This document shows positions 1 through 8,678 of a stretch of 64,000 nucleotides of DNA, in pieces. Made by a program: the position numbers and the translations under genes. Every line of letters begins with the position of its first letter. The first letter of the stretch is position 1. Below the pieces are notes generated by a model. It ran no database searches and was not told where the DNA came from. It saw only the letters and a program-made list of their open reading frames with translations. This DNA comes from Fenollaria timonensis (GTDB lineage: Bacteria > Bacillota > Clostridia > Tissierellales > Peptoniphilaceae), in the NCBI RefSeq assembly GCF_001457835.1, contig NZ_LN898230.1, positions 203,600 through 267,599 of the forward strand. The letters run 5' to 3'.

Positions 1-1
1 G

Positions 2-613
2 TGGATTATAACAGAGAACACCCACGAAGGTTTAATAGACAAAACTACATTTGAAAATATCAGAGAGATAAAGGAGAAAAAACAAAACTATCTACCTTAC
101 CATTCACTGAAAAACATAATAAAAGACGGAAAAGAAAATGTTGGAGTAAAAATTCAAAGAGATCATAAAAAAGAAGGAAAGTATGACGACCTCATACAGT
201 GCAGTGTTTGTGGCAGATATTTGAAAAAACAATATGGACCACGAGGACTGAAATATCATGATGAGATTTGCTATTGTTATTATTGTAAAGGTGGAGATAG
301 ATTAAACTTAGAAAAATCTCATGTAAGAATATACGAAACAGACCTAGATAAAATTTTAGTAGATACCTTAAAAAGACTGGTTTCAAGCTTTTATAAAAAG
401 GATAAAAGATTACGACTAAAAATATATTTAGAAAATATAAGTACTGAAAAGATAAATCAAGTTTCTCTAAAAACAGATGTAAATAATAAAAAGATTGCTT
501 CTCTTAGGATCAATCTACAAGAACAATATGAAAACTATGTTAAAGGAGAGGTTCTTTTAAGTGATTTTAAAATAGAAAGTAAAAAAATAAATAATGGAAG
601 ATTGTATAATTAA
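2..613 (+). pseudogene. Large serine recombinase A, 5' portion (starts before window, cut by an IS)
   Basis: This reading frame is open from base 2, so the start lies outside the window. What is visible is the C-terminal part of a large serine recombinase: the end of the recombinase domain (around W-I-I-T-E-N-T-H-E-G), a zinc ribbon with the pattern CSVCGRY then CYCYYC, and the start of a coiled-coil segment. The frame ends after six codons that belong to the inserted IS (NGRLYN and stop). The missing C-terminal segment lies downstream at 1874-2131 in the matching frame. Large serine recombinases integrate and excise mobile elements at attP/attB sites. The truncated product keeps its zinc ribbon but loses most of the coiled-coil that controls integration direction in this family, so activity is doubtful. 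Confidence 0.85.
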
Positions 614-1859
614 CTTAGCCACCAAATAAAAAAATCATGTGTACATATGGTATAGTATTAGTAACAAACAAAAAAACAACTATACGGAGGTACACATGAC
701 TCATATAAATTATACCATAGAATTTACAGAACGCAAGAAAAATTCACATCTATCACTACATGAAATGTCATTAATACAGGCATGGAAAATAGATGGACAT
801 AGCAACAGAGAGATAGCAAGAAGGCTAAATAGAGCCCCGCAGACAATAAACAACGCAATAAAGAAAGGCACAGTAAAGCAAAAGAGAATAATAAAAAGTA
901 ATAACAAAACATATACTTACTACGATGAAAAATACTTTGCCTTAACTAATTATGAGGTATATATAAACAATAGATCTTCTTGCGGAAGAAGACCAAAATA
1001 TATAGATATAGTCGAATTTCTTAAATGGGCAGACAATAAAATGTTAAAAGATAAATGGTCTCCAGATGTATGTGTTGGATACGCAAAAGCAAATAGACTC
1101 TTTCCATCATCAGAAATACCATCAACAAAAAGCCTCTACAACTGGATAAATAAGTCACTAATGAAAACAAAAAATATAGATCTACTAGAAAAAGTAAAGA
1201 GAAAAAACAAAAATAGCACAAGAAGAACAAGACAAAACAAGAAAAAGCTTGGCATATCCATAGAAGAAAGACCAGATAAAATACAAACAAGAGAAGAATT
1301 CGGCCACTGGGAAATAGATACAGTTATAGGTAAAAAGAAAAAGACAGATCCAGTACTACTTACATTAGTAGAAAGAAAAACAAGATATGAAAAGCTGATA
1401 AAAATACATGGAAAAACACCCGATGCAGTAGACATTGGACTTAAATTCTTAAAAGATAATGCGCAGTTAAACAAAGAAATATTTAAAAGTATAACATCAG
1501 ATAATGGTTCAGAATTTTCAAGCTTATCAGAATTAGCAGAATATGTAGATATATATTTTTGTCATCCATATACATCATGGGAAAGAGGAACTAGTGAATG
1601 TCAACATAAATTAATACGAAGATTTATACAAAAAGGCACATCAATAGAAGAAGTATCAAAAGAAAAAATATACAGAATAAACGAGTGGATGAATAATTTG
1701 CCAAGAAAAATCTTTAATTACAAAACTGCAAAAGAAGAGTTCATAAAGGAAATAAAACAGCTTAAAAGTATCTAGTTTAATAAAAATAAATACTTTTAAG
1801 CTATACTATACATTTAGTCTATATGATGTCTGGGTGGCTAACTTATTGTTGCAATTTAT
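596..1859 (+). mobile_element. IS30-family-like insertion sequence inside recombinase A
   Basis: A 1264-bp element carries one transposase gene. Both sides show the same 14-bp sequence (AAAAAATAAATAAT, at 582-595 and 1860-1873), read as the target duplication. The ends form an imperfect inverted repeat of about 27 bp whose inner nine bases are perfect (TTAGCCACC at 615-623 against GGTGGCTAA at 1833-1841). Joining the flanks through one copy of the 14-bp repeat restores the recombinase frame exactly, which independently supports these boundaries. A shorter alternative, a 7-bp TAACTTA repeat next to GCCACC, is possible but would not restore the gene. A 14-bp duplication is longer than the 2-3 bp usual for IS30. 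Confidence 0.8.
696..1775 (+). CDS. IS30-family transposase
   Basis: The product has 359 residues. The start ATG at 696 is chosen because GGAGG lies just before it, although the frame is open further upstream. The N-terminus has a helix-turn-helix of the HTH_38 type (LSLHEMSLIQAWKIDGHSN, then REIARRLNRAPQTINNAI). The C-terminal DDE integrase core shows HWEIDTVIG (first Asp), ITSDNGSEF (second Asp) and SWERGTSE (Glu). Length and motif order fit IS30 transposases, which cut and paste or copy IS circles between short inverted repeats. The frame is intact, so the element may be active. Confidence 0.92.
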   Translation: MTHINYTIEFTERKKNSHLSLHEMSLIQAWKIDGHSNREIARRLNRAPQTINNAIKKGTVKQKRIIKSNNKTYTYYDEKYFALTNYEVYINNRSSCGRRPKYIDIVEFLKWADNKMLKDKWSPDVCVGYAKANRLFPSSEIPSTKSLYNWINKSLMKTKNIDLLEKVKRKNKNSTRRTRQNKKKLGISIEERPDKIQTREEFGHWEIDTVIGKKKKTDPVLLTLVERKTRYEKLIKIHGKTPDAVDIGLKFLKDNAQLNKEIFKSITSDNGSEFSSLSELAEYVDIYFCHPYTSWERGTSECQHKLIRRFIQKGTSIEEVSKEKIYRINEWMNNLPRKIFNYKTAKEEFIKEIKQLKSI

Positions 1860-1873
1860 AAAAAATAAATAAT

Positions 1874-2131
1874 CAAATAAAAACCTTAAAAAATGAATTA
1901 AAAGTTTTTGCTGAAAGAATAAGAAATATAAAAAAGAAAAAAAGAGAAATTATAGAATTTATAGATGTACTATTTTGCTGCTTGGATGCTAAAAGCATAG
2001 AAGTTGATAAAGAATTGGTCGATACATTAATTAGTCATATAGAAATATCAGAGTATAAGCAGGTTACCATATATTTTAAGTTTAAACTTGATAAAGATGT
2101 GGGAAAGCAGTTGGAGGTAGAGCATGAATAA
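1874..2131 (+). pseudogene. Recombinase A, displaced C-terminal segment
   Basis: The frame beginning at 1874 (Q-I-K-T-L-K-N-E-L) continues without a stop to TAA at 2129-2131, ending QLEVEHE. It is lysine/glutamate-rich and coiled-coil-like, then ends in a beta-strand segment (QVTIYFKFK) typical of the C-terminus of clostridial-type large serine recombinases. The residues KKINN occur on both sides of the IS, and the frames are compatible. It has no start codon or ribosome site of its own. Its end overlaps the ATG of the next recombinase by 8 bases, so the two genes were originally translationally coupled. Confidence 0.8.
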
Positions 2132-3644
2132 GATAGCTATATATTTAAGACTTTCTGAAGAAGATTATCACAAAGTGGATGAAAGTGAAAGTATAGCAAA
2201 TCAAAGAGATTATATAAAAAGCTACATTGAAAATGAAGCCTCTTTAAAAAGTTGTGAAATAGAAGAATATGTAGATGATGGATATTCTGCTACTAATACA
2301 AATAGACCTTCCTTTTTAAGGCTTATTGAGGATATAAAGAGTGGTAAAGTGGGAACTATAATTGTAAAAGATATGTCTAGGTTTTCAAGAGATTATATTT
2401 TGCTTGGGGATTACTTAAGCAATATATTACCATTTCTAAAAATACGATTTATTGCTATCAATGATTGTTATGATTCCATAAACGAAAATGGAAATGGATT
2501 AGATATGGATACACAATTTAAGACATTGTATTATGATTTATTCAGTAAGGAATTATCTGAAAAGGTAAGAAGTTCTATTAGGCAAATTAAATCGCAGGGG
2601 AAAAATATAAATTGGGCAGCACCTTTTGGATATATTAAAGATCCAAAAGATAAACATAGTATCATCATTGATGAAAAAACAGCTTTTATAGTTAAAGAAG
2701 CTTTTGATTTATTGCTAAAAGGATATTCGTGTATTCAAGTGGCTAATATATTTAATGAAAAAGGTTATATTACACGCTCTGAACGAAAAGAAGAACTGAA
2801 ACTTTCTGATTATACTGGAAATTTAATTACTGGAAGTGAGGTAAAGAAAAGAGTTTGGACAAATGCAGCTATCTCACAGATTACAAGGAACGAACTATAT
2901 ACAGGAGATTATGTATATAATAAATTCAAAGAAACAAAAATAGGTGGAAGAAAAAGAATTTTACTTCCTGAAGAGGAGTGGAAAATACTTCCAAATACCC
3001 ATGAATCGATTATTTCAAGAGAAGTGTTTGATAAGGTTAAGAAAATAAAAGAAAAACGAAGTTTTGGGGGATATACAGGAAACAAAAATCGTTCTATTTT
3101 TTCTGATAAGATTTTTTGTAAAGAATGTGGTAGACATATGAGTTTACGATGTGACAGTAGACAAAAGAAGAATTCAGATAAAATATACAAGTATAAAAGT
3201 TATTATTGTAATTTATGTAAAGCTGAGAAAACACCAAACAATATCAAAGAGAAAGATATTATTGAACTTATAAAACCAAAATTAAAAGATTTTAAGATTC
3301 AAAATACATTAAATGAAGAGAAAGTTATAGAACACAAAAATGTAAAAGAAGAGATTCTAAAGGAAATATCCATATTAAACAGCAATTTACAAATCATCTA
3401 TGAAAACTATAAAAAGAAAAATATTTCAAAAGAGGAGTATCTAAAGGAAAAAACTTTTATCCAAGATAAAAAGATATTATTAGAGAGTAAATTGGAAGAA
3501 TTGAAGTCAGAGAAGATTGATCCAAGGAAAGAAACGGATATTACAGTCTTAGACGAAGAAAGTTTATTGAAGGCTTATTTAGACAATAAAATTGATAAGA
3601 TAATTGTATCAAGAAGTGGAGAAATAGAAATTGTAGAAATATAG
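2124..3644 (+). CDS. Large serine recombinase B (site-specific)
   Basis: The product has 506 residues and appears complete. The N-terminal resolvase domain begins IAIYLRLSEED, with the likely catalytic serine in YLRLSEED (residue 11). VKDMSRFSRD is the usual arginine-containing catalytic motif. It is followed by a recombinase domain (PFGYIKDPKD, then the HESIISREVFD region), a zinc ribbon (FCKECGRHMS and YYCNLC) and a long coiled coil near residues 395-460. It overlaps the end of recombinase A, and paired serine recombinases of this kind sit at one end of integrative elements and act together. With recombinase A broken, recombinase B may be unable to mobilise the element alone. Confidence 0.93.
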   Translation: MNKIAIYLRLSEEDYHKVDESESIANQRDYIKSYIENEASLKSCEIEEYVDDGYSATNTNRPSFLRLIEDIKSGKVGTIIVKDMSRFSRDYILLGDYLSNILPFLKIRFIAINDCYDSINENGNGLDMDTQFKTLYYDLFSKELSEKVRSSIRQIKSQGKNINWAAPFGYIKDPKDKHSIIIDEKTAFIVKEAFDLLLKGYSCIQVANIFNEKGYITRSERKEELKLSDYTGNLITGSEVKKRVWTNAAISQITRNELYTGDYVYNKFKETKIGGRKRILLPEEEWKILPNTHESIISREVFDKVKKIKEKRSFGGYTGNKNRSIFSDKIFCKECGRHMSLRCDSRQKKNSDKIYKYKSYYCNLCKAEKTPNNIKEKDIIELIKPKLKDFKIQNTLNEEKVIEHKNVKEEILKEISILNSNLQIIYENYKKKNISKEEYLKEKTFIQDKKILLESKLEELKSEKIDPRKETDITVLDEESLLKAYLDNKIDKIIVSRSGEIEIVEI

Positions 3645-3663
3645 ATGGATAGTATTAAAAGTA

Positions 3664-3756
3664 ACTCATAATCTCGCCAACTTTAATTTTAATACGCCAA
3701 AATGTAAATAATGGCGAGAAAATTTGCGGAAATAAATAGTACTGTTTACTATGAGT
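3664..3756. repeat. Nested inverted repeat between recombinase B and the KilA-N gene
   Basis: Two nested dyads are visible: ACTCATA (3664-3670) with TATGAGT (3750-3756), and TCTCGCCA (3672-3679) with TGGCGAGA (3712-3719). A third GCGGAAATAAATAGT stretch lies between the right arms. The arrangement is symmetrical about an AT-rich centre. It could be a recombinase binding or attachment site, an operator for the KilA-N gene, or a transcription end for the recombinases; the sequence does not decide between these. Confidence 0.5.
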
Positions 3757-3833
3757 TGATAGGGTAAATATTTAGGAACAAACAAAAAAATGATATAATT
3801 ATAGTTAAAATGAGATATTGTGAGGTGATTTTT

Positions 3834-4637
3834 GTGTCTAAAATAAATGTGGAAGGATCAGAAATTAGCATTATTGCCATAGATAATAGAGATTATATTT
3901 CTTTAACCGACATGGTTAGAAATGTTGAAAATGGTGTGGCACTGATAGAAAAATGGCTAAGGAATAAAAATACAATTGAATTTTTAGGAATATGGGAAGA
4001 AATGTATAATGCGAATTTTAATTCCACCGAATTCGAGGGAATTAAAAATGAAGCAGGTTTTAATCGTTTTATTTTATCGGTTAAACAATGGGTCAATAAG
4101 ACGAATTCTATCGGAATTATTGCCAAAGCAGGAAGATATGGTGGAACATATGCACATAAAGACATAGCTTTTGAATTTGCGTCGTGGGTATCACCTTATT
4201 TTAAGCTCTATCTTATTAAAGAGTTTGAGCGCTTAAAAGAAGAAGAACAAAAACAATTAGGTTGGGATATCAAGAGGAATTTAGCTAAGATAAATTACAA
4301 AATTCATACAGATGCAATTAAGAATAATCTTGTCCCTGAAAAATTATCAAAGGAAAGAATAAACTATATCTATGCTAGTGAAGCAGATATATTAAATGTA
4401 GCTTTGTTTGGAATGACAGCAAAAGAATGGCGTGAAAATAATCCTGAGTTAAAAGGAAATATGAGAGACTATGCTGATATATCACAATTAGTGTGTTTAT
4501 CAAATCTTGAGAACTTAAATGCTGTTTTTATAAATGAGGGAATGGATGCAACTGAAAGGATAGAAAAATTAAATGCAATTGCTATTGAACAAATGAGGAT
4601 TCTAACAGAAAGTGAACGTATAAAAAAGTTAAAATAA
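3834..4637 (+). CDS. KilA-N domain protein of the mobile element
   Basis: The product has 267 residues. The preferred start is GTG at 3834, because AGGTGATTTTT precedes it; an ATG at 3810 in the same frame has no comparable site. The N-terminal half is a KilA-N DNA-binding domain: DYISLTDMVRN, then WLRNKNTIEFLGIWE, and the conserved GRYGGTYAHKDIAFEFASWV, followed by SPYFKLYLIKEFERLK. KilA-N proteins are common in phages and integrative elements and bind DNA, but their exact roles are mostly unknown. The C-terminal half (a SEADILNVALFGMTAKEWR-type segment) often accompanies KilA-N. The gene is the last one before the element's right junction. Confidence 0.88.
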   Translation: MSKINVEGSEISIIAIDNRDYISLTDMVRNVENGVALIEKWLRNKNTIEFLGIWEEMYNANFNSTEFEGIKNEAGFNRFILSVKQWVNKTNSIGIIAKAGRYGGTYAHKDIAFEFASWVSPYFKLYLIKEFERLKEEEQKQLGWDIKRNLAKINYKIHTDAIKNNLVPEKLSKERINYIYASEADILNVALFGMTAKEWRENNPELKGNMRDYADISQLVCLSNLENLNAVFINEGMDATERIEKLNAIAIEQMRILTESERIKKLK

Positions 4638-4650
4638 AAGTTTTGTATAT

Positions 4651-4680
4651 AAATTAGGCGATAGAAATATCGTCTAATTT
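4651..4680 (+). terminator. Hairpin after the KilA-N gene
   Basis: The arms AAATTAGGCGATA and TATCGTCTAATTT flank a GAAA loop, giving a 13-bp stem with one G-U pair. It lies 13 bases after the stop codon. The following T-run is short, so termination may be weak. Confidence 0.65.
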
Positions 4681-4688
4681 TATGTAAC

Positions 4689-4718
4689 AATTGCTTGACA
4701 TTGTAGGGTAAATCAACA
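4689..4718. other. Junction of the integrative element with an ABC ATPase gene (attR candidate)
   Basis: The sequence CTTGACATTGTAGGG passes directly into GGT AAA TCA ACA, the G-K-S-T codons of a Walker A motif. The codon just before GGT is a TAG stop, so protein homology begins abruptly here. The same arrangement recurs at 14497-14526 (CTTGACATTTTAGGG followed by GGC AAA ACA ACT). I infer a site-specific recombination junction whose crossover lies at or near the shared TAGGG. TTGACA also resembles a -35 box. Confidence 0.65.
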
Positions 4719-5228
4719 TTTGCAAGACTATTAACAAAAGAGCTTGACGGATACAAAGGCGAAGTTACAGTCTACGGACAAGACTTAAACGAAATATCAG
4801 AAAAGTCCTTGTTTGAAAGCGTTGCAGTAGTGCCACAAGAAGCCATGATATTTAAAGATAGCTTATTTAACAATATCACAATGTATGACAGCTCTATAAA
4901 AGAAGAGAGCGAAGAATATAAAGAGATAATTAAGAAATTAAATCTCGAAGGCTTAGCAAAGAAAGAAAAAGAGGGTACACTTGATGTACTTCAAGCCTCT
5001 GGCGGAGAAAAAGAAAGAATATCCATAGCCAGAGCTATGATTAGAAAACCAAAGATACTTATACTGGACGAGCCAACAACAGGACTTGACCCAGACAATG
5101 CAAGAGAAGTCAAGAAGATAATCACAAACTTAGACGGCGTCTTAAGACTTGTCATAACACACGATTACGACGAAGAATATCTAAAGAAGTTCGATGGCGT
5201 AATATTTATGAATGAAGTTTGTGCTTAA
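4707..5228 (+). pseudogene. ABC transporter ATPase, C-terminal half only (fragment A)
   Basis: The frame runs from the Walker A codons GKSTFARLL to a stop at 5226-5228, about 173 residues. It holds the Q-loop (VVPQEAMIF), signature (ASGGEKERISIARAM), Walker B (ILILDEPTTGLD) and H-loop (RLVITHD). Everything before the Walker A lysine is absent: there is no membrane domain and no GxxGxG. Starts such as TTG at 4809 lack a clear ribosome site. The rest of the gene presumably lies on the other side of the integrative element, left of this window. The ATPase motifs are undamaged, so this is either a cleanly split gene or a silent cassette rather than a decayed one. Confidence 0.85.
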
Positions 5229-5238
5229 TAAATTGATT

Positions 5239-5268
5239 ATAGGTGGAGAGAAATCTTCACCTATTTTA
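5239..5268 (+). terminator. Terminator of ATPase fragment A
   Basis: ATAGGTG and CACCTAT form a stem around a 12-base loop, followed by TTTTATT. The stop codon, spacer and hairpin (about 45 bases) are almost identical to those after fragment B at 14921-14965. Confidence 0.85.
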
Positions 5269-5297
5269 TTGAATAAAACATTATTAAGTAGTATAAT
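5269..5297 (+). promoter_or_regulatory. Promoter for the mini-peptide and ABC exporter
   Basis: TTGAAT and TATAAT are separated by exactly 17 bases, directly downstream of the terminator of fragment A. It would drive the 10-codon peptide at 5342 and the exporter at 5401. Confidence 0.65.
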
Positions 5298-5341
5298 TAA
5301 TATGTAAATAAAATTTTACAAATTTCACAGGAGGTATTACG

Positions 5342-5374
5342 ATGAGGGTAATTTTACATGATGTAAGAAAATAA
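5342..5374 (+). CDS. 10-residue peptide MRVILHDVRK, possible degenerate RiPP precursor
   Basis: An ATG preceded by AGGAGG (spacing 7) opens a 10-codon frame, MRVILHDVRK, then stop. The ribosome site is better than that of the exporter that follows. The peptide start resembles that of the candidate RiPP precursor at 11979 (MKVIRHGNKN): M-K/R-V-I-x-H is shared, and both sit beside one-piece ABC exporters. It lacks any cysteine core. It may be a truncated precursor remnant or a leader peptide that couples translation to the exporter. The match covers only a few residues, so homology is uncertain. Confidence 0.45.
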   Translation: MRVILHDVRK

Positions 5375-5400
5375 TATAATTATATCATGAGGTGAAACAA

Positions 5401-7173
5401 TTGAAAAAATATAATGTGAAAAATTACTTGAGTTTATACTTTAAAAGCTTCAAGTATCTTTGGCGTGCGTCTAAAAGCAATGTCTTCGTACTGCTTTTAG
5501 TGATTCCTTTACAAGCTTTGCTGCCATCGATAACTTTGTATATTGCAAATTATTTGATTGACAATGTCTACAGTTTAAGTAATAAAATTTTATACATCGT
5601 TCTTGCTGCATGGGGACTTAGTTTTCTTTTGAATAACGTTTTTGCTCCACTAGTAACATTGGTACAAGGCAAGCTAACAGATGATTTAACATTCAAGCTT
5701 AACTATGACATAATGAAAAAGTCAGAAGAGATAGAGACCATTGATTATTATGAAGATCATAATTTTTATAATGACATTGAAATTCTAAGCTCTGAATCGA
5801 GTTGGAGACCTGTAAATTTATTGGTTTTTGGAACGAGTATCATTTCTAATGCGATACTCTTTGTATCAATGTTATTTATATTCGCTAGCTTTCACGCGCT
5901 CATAGCTTTGGCTATGCTATTTGTATTAGTGCCACAAGCCATCATAGCATATTCATTACAAGCACAAGCCTTTGAAACGCTAGTTTCTAACAGTGAAGAG
6001 TCAAGAAAGCTAGAGTACTATAGTCAAACTTTGCTATCTTCAAAATCTATAAAAGAGGTTAGACTTTATAATCTATATAAATTTTTTATGGATAAATATA
6101 CAGCTTCTTTTAATAAGATTAAGATGGGCGTTAACAAGGAAAGAAAGAAAAAATTTAGAAATTCTCTTTTCTTTTTGATAGTAACAGCTTTGATTAGCGT
6201 TGGAACATTTATCTATATAATCTACTCGATTAGAAAAGGTAGCCTTGGGCTTGGAGCCATAATGCTTTTTGCATCAAGTGTAGTTTATGCGATGAACAGT
6301 ATGTCAAGGTTGATTGAAGATTCGTCACTTCTTTATGACACTTTGTTATATATGGAGAAGTTTTTTAAGTTTAATGAAATAAAAACTGATGTTGAGTGTG
6401 GCAATCTTGAAATGCCAGACGATATAGATAGCATTGAGTTTAAAAATATTAGCTTTACTTATCCCAATGGCGATAAAAAAGCACTTAATAACATTAGTTT
6501 TAGTATAAATAAAGGTGAAAAAATTGCCATAGTTGGTGAGAATGGTGCCGGTAAAACTACTTTGGTAAAATTATTATCAAGATTTTATAAACTTGATGAT
6601 GGCGATATCTTAATCAATGGAGTGCCTATAAGTAATTATAGTTATGAAGCGTATAGAGAGAAGATAGCAGCCATATTTCAAGATTTTGCGAAATTTGATC
6701 TAAGTATAAGAGAAAATATTGTGATATCTGATCTAAATAAAAAAGAAAGTGATGATGAGATTGAGCTTGCTCTTAAGAAAAGTGGCTTTGATAAAGATTT
6801 TACAGCTAATTTAGATAGGGTGCTTGGACAAAGGTTTGAGGACAGCACAGACATATCTGGTGGACAGTGGCAAAGACTTGCTTTAGCAAGAGCTTTTTAT
6901 TCAGGGGTGCCCATACTTATCTTAGATGAGCCGACATCTGCACTTGATGCAAGAATCGAGTACGAGATATTTCAAAAGTTTTTAGAGCTAACAGAAGGGA
7001 AAACTGTATTTTTTATTACACATAGACTAGCAAGTGTGAGACAAGCGGATAGAATACTTGTTTTGAAAGATGGACGAGTTGAAGCCTTTGATAACCATGA
7101 GACCTTGATGAAGAGTGACGCATATTACAGAGAGCTTTATGAGATGCAGTCATCTTTGTATTATAAAGAGTAA
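5401..7173 (+). CDS. ABC exporter, fused membrane and ATPase domains
   Basis: The product has about 590 residues. TTG at 5401 is preferred, since AGGTG lies just upstream; GTG at 5392 overlaps that site. The N-terminal half holds an ABC type-1 exporter membrane domain with hydrophobic segments near residues 25-70, 150-200 and 255-305. The ATPase half has Walker A (GENGAGKTT), Q-loop (AAIFQDF), signature (DISGGQWQRLALARAF), Walker B (ILILDEPTSALD) and H-loop (FFITHRLAS). There is no N-terminal peptidase domain. It would act as a homodimer or heterodimer exporting a peptide or lipid-like substrate. Being next to ATPase fragments and a RiPP locus, peptide export or self-immunity is the likely role (inference). 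Confidence 0.9.
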   Translation: MKKYNVKNYLSLYFKSFKYLWRASKSNVFVLLLVIPLQALLPSITLYIANYLIDNVYSLSNKILYIVLAAWGLSFLLNNVFAPLVTLVQGKLTDDLTFKLNYDIMKKSEEIETIDYYEDHNFYNDIEILSSESSWRPVNLLVFGTSIISNAILFVSMLFIFASFHALIALAMLFVLVPQAIIAYSLQAQAFETLVSNSEESRKLEYYSQTLLSSKSIKEVRLYNLYKFFMDKYTASFNKIKMGVNKERKKKFRNSLFFLIVTALISVGTFIYIIYSIRKGSLGLGAIMLFASSVVYAMNSMSRLIEDSSLLYDTLLYMEKFFKFNEIKTDVECGNLEMPDDIDSIEFKNISFTYPNGDKKALNNISFSINKGEKIAIVGENGAGKTTLVKLLSRFYKLDDGDILINGVPISNYSYEAYREKIAAIFQDFAKFDLSIRENIVISDLNKKESDDEIELALKKSGFDKDFTANLDRVLGQRFEDSTDISGGQWQRLALARAFYSGVPILILDEPTSALDARIEYEIFQKFLELTEGKTVFFITHRLASVRQADRILVLKDGRVEAFDNHETLMKSDAYYRELYEMQSSLYYKE

Positions 7174-7179
7174 TTAATT

Positions 7180-7209
7180 TAGCCTAAGGAAATATATTTC
7201 CTTAGGCTT
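7180..7209 (+). terminator. Terminator after the ABC exporter, left copy of a 30-bp duplicated palindrome
   Basis: AGCCTAAGGAAA pairs with TTTCCTTAGGCT. The same 30 bases occur again at 8791-8820, on the other side of the IS1182 element, so this copy is also the left target duplication. The T-run now lies only after the right copy, and this copy is followed by the IS end. Confidence 0.85.
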
Positions 7210-8678
7210 CAGAGTGAAGACAAACCCAGGAATTTTTTCCTGGGTTTGCTTATTTTTATTAAATTTAGTAAAAAATCAAATTTTTTATGTATTTTTGCAA
7301 ATAAACGAGTAAATACCTCCTTATTTGGATCCATCCTATACATCATTAGTGCTAGTTTTTTCATATTTAAGCATGCAAAAGTAAGCGCAGCTTTCATATC
7401 CATCTTAGCTTTGCCCTTCATGTTTGTATATCTAAAACTATGATACTCTTTTGCGCTTCCAAATTGTCTTTCTATTGTTTCTTTTCTTCTTGCGTATTCT
7501 TTCTTGCCTTGATTTGTATATCTATATTCTTCTGTTATGTCAAGGTAGTCTTGCCATATATGTCTTGTTATTACTTTTTGTTTGTTTTTACTATGTGTGC
7601 ATCTATCTATGTTAGGACAGTTCTTGCAGTCGTTTATATCACTTTTATACTGTCTGTATCCTTCTCTATCTGTAGTTTTGTAATTTAAAAGTTTTCCTTG
7701 TGGACATATGTAGCAGTCATAATATTCGTCGTATATGTAGTCTCTTTTGTAGTATGGATTTTCTATTTGTAAGTTTCTCTTTTGTCTTGTATATGGAAAT
7801 ACTGGGAGTATTTTATCGTCTATTAATGTTTTTGCTATGGCTGGTATTTTGTAACCTGCATCCATAACTATCTTTTGGGGTTTCATCTTTTTTAGTTTTT
7901 CTTCATAGAATGGTAAAAATGTTGTGCTGTCATGTAAATTTCCTGGAAATGATTTGTATGCTAGTATCCAGCCGTTTTTATCGCATGATGTTTCTACGCA
8001 ATAGGCGAATACTTCTTTATGTTCTCCTTTGTGAAAGAGGCCGCTTTCTGGATCTGTTGTTGACTGAACTATCGTTTGCCTCTCTTTATCTTCTTTCTCT
8101 TTTAAGGGCTTTTTTCCGTTTTCTTCTCTTTCTTGTGCTATTTCTTTGTCTAGCTGTGCTTGATATCTTCTTGCTTTTTTCTCTATTGTTACTTTTTTGT
8201 TTTTATGTCTGTTTGCATGTGCTTTAACATGTGTTGAGTCTACGAATTGAATCTTCTCATCCACAAAACCTTGTTCTAGTGCTTGGTTTAATATGTTTTG
8301 GAAGATGTTTTCAAATATGTCTGTATCTTTGAATCTTCTTCTATAGTTTTGGCTGAATGTTGTAAAGTGTGGAATCTTGTCGTAGAAGTCATATCCTAAA
8401 AACCATCTGTATGCAATGTTTACTTCTATCTCTTTTATTGTTTGCCTTATGCTTCTTATGTTGAATAGGTATTGTATGAATATTATCTTCATTAGCACTA
8501 CTGGATCTATGCTTGGTCTTCCGTTATCTAATGAGTATTTATCTTCTACTAAATCATAGATAAAGTCAAAGTCTATATACTTATTGATCTTTCTTAGTAT
8601 GTGTTCTTGTGGAACTAATTCTTCAACTGAAATTATTTGTGCTTGATCTGTTTTTGATTTACTATTTTTATGTAACAT
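7209..8678 (-). CDS. IS1182-family transposase
   Basis: The product has 489 residues and is intact. The start (MLHKNSKSK) follows GAAGGTGATAAA on the minus strand. It has the N-terminal DUF772-type domain (VPQEHILRKINKYIDFDFIY, DNGRPSIDPVVLMK), a DDE core with VDSTHVKAHAN and VMDAGYKIP for the two aspartates and TIERQFGSAKE for the glutamate, plus a cysteine cluster (CYICPQGK, CKNCPNIDRC) typical of this family. The stop codon uses the final bases of the IS together with one base of the target. Confidence 0.93.
   Translation of the reverse strand: MLHKNSKSKTDQAQIISVEELVPQEHILRKINKYIDFDFIYDLVEDKYSLDNGRPSIDPVVLMKIIFIQYLFNIRSIRQTIKEIEVNIAYRWFLGYDFYDKIPHFTTFSQNYRRRFKDTDIFENIFQNILNQALEQGFVDEKIQFVDSTHVKAHANRHKNKKVTIEKKARRYQAQLDKEIAQEREENGKKPLKEKEDKERQTIVQSTTDPESGLFHKGEHKEVFAYCVETSCDKNGWILAYKSFPGNLHDSTTFLPFYEEKLKKMKPQKIVMDAGYKIPAIAKTLIDDKILPVFPYTRQKRNLQIENPYYKRDYIYDEYYDCYICPQGKLLNYKTTDREGYRQYKSDINDCKNCPNIDRCTHSKNKQKVITRHIWQDYLDITEEYRYTNQGKKEYARRKETIERQFGSAKEYHSFRYTNMKGKAKMDMKAALTFACLNMKKLALMMYRMDPNKEVFTRLFAKIHKKFDFLLNLIKISKPRKKFLGLSSL

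Noticed and set aside
4695-4725. TTGACA at both Walker A junctions as a promoter for the ATPase halves
   Set aside because: No good -10 box stands 16-18 bases downstream at either place, so an attachment-site reading fits better; weak promoter activity cannot be excluded.
4809-5228. Short stand-alone ABC ATPase starting at 4809
   Set aside because: Homology continues in frame upstream to the Walker A codons at 4707; an ATPase lacking Walker A would not bind ATP, so it is treated as a fragment.
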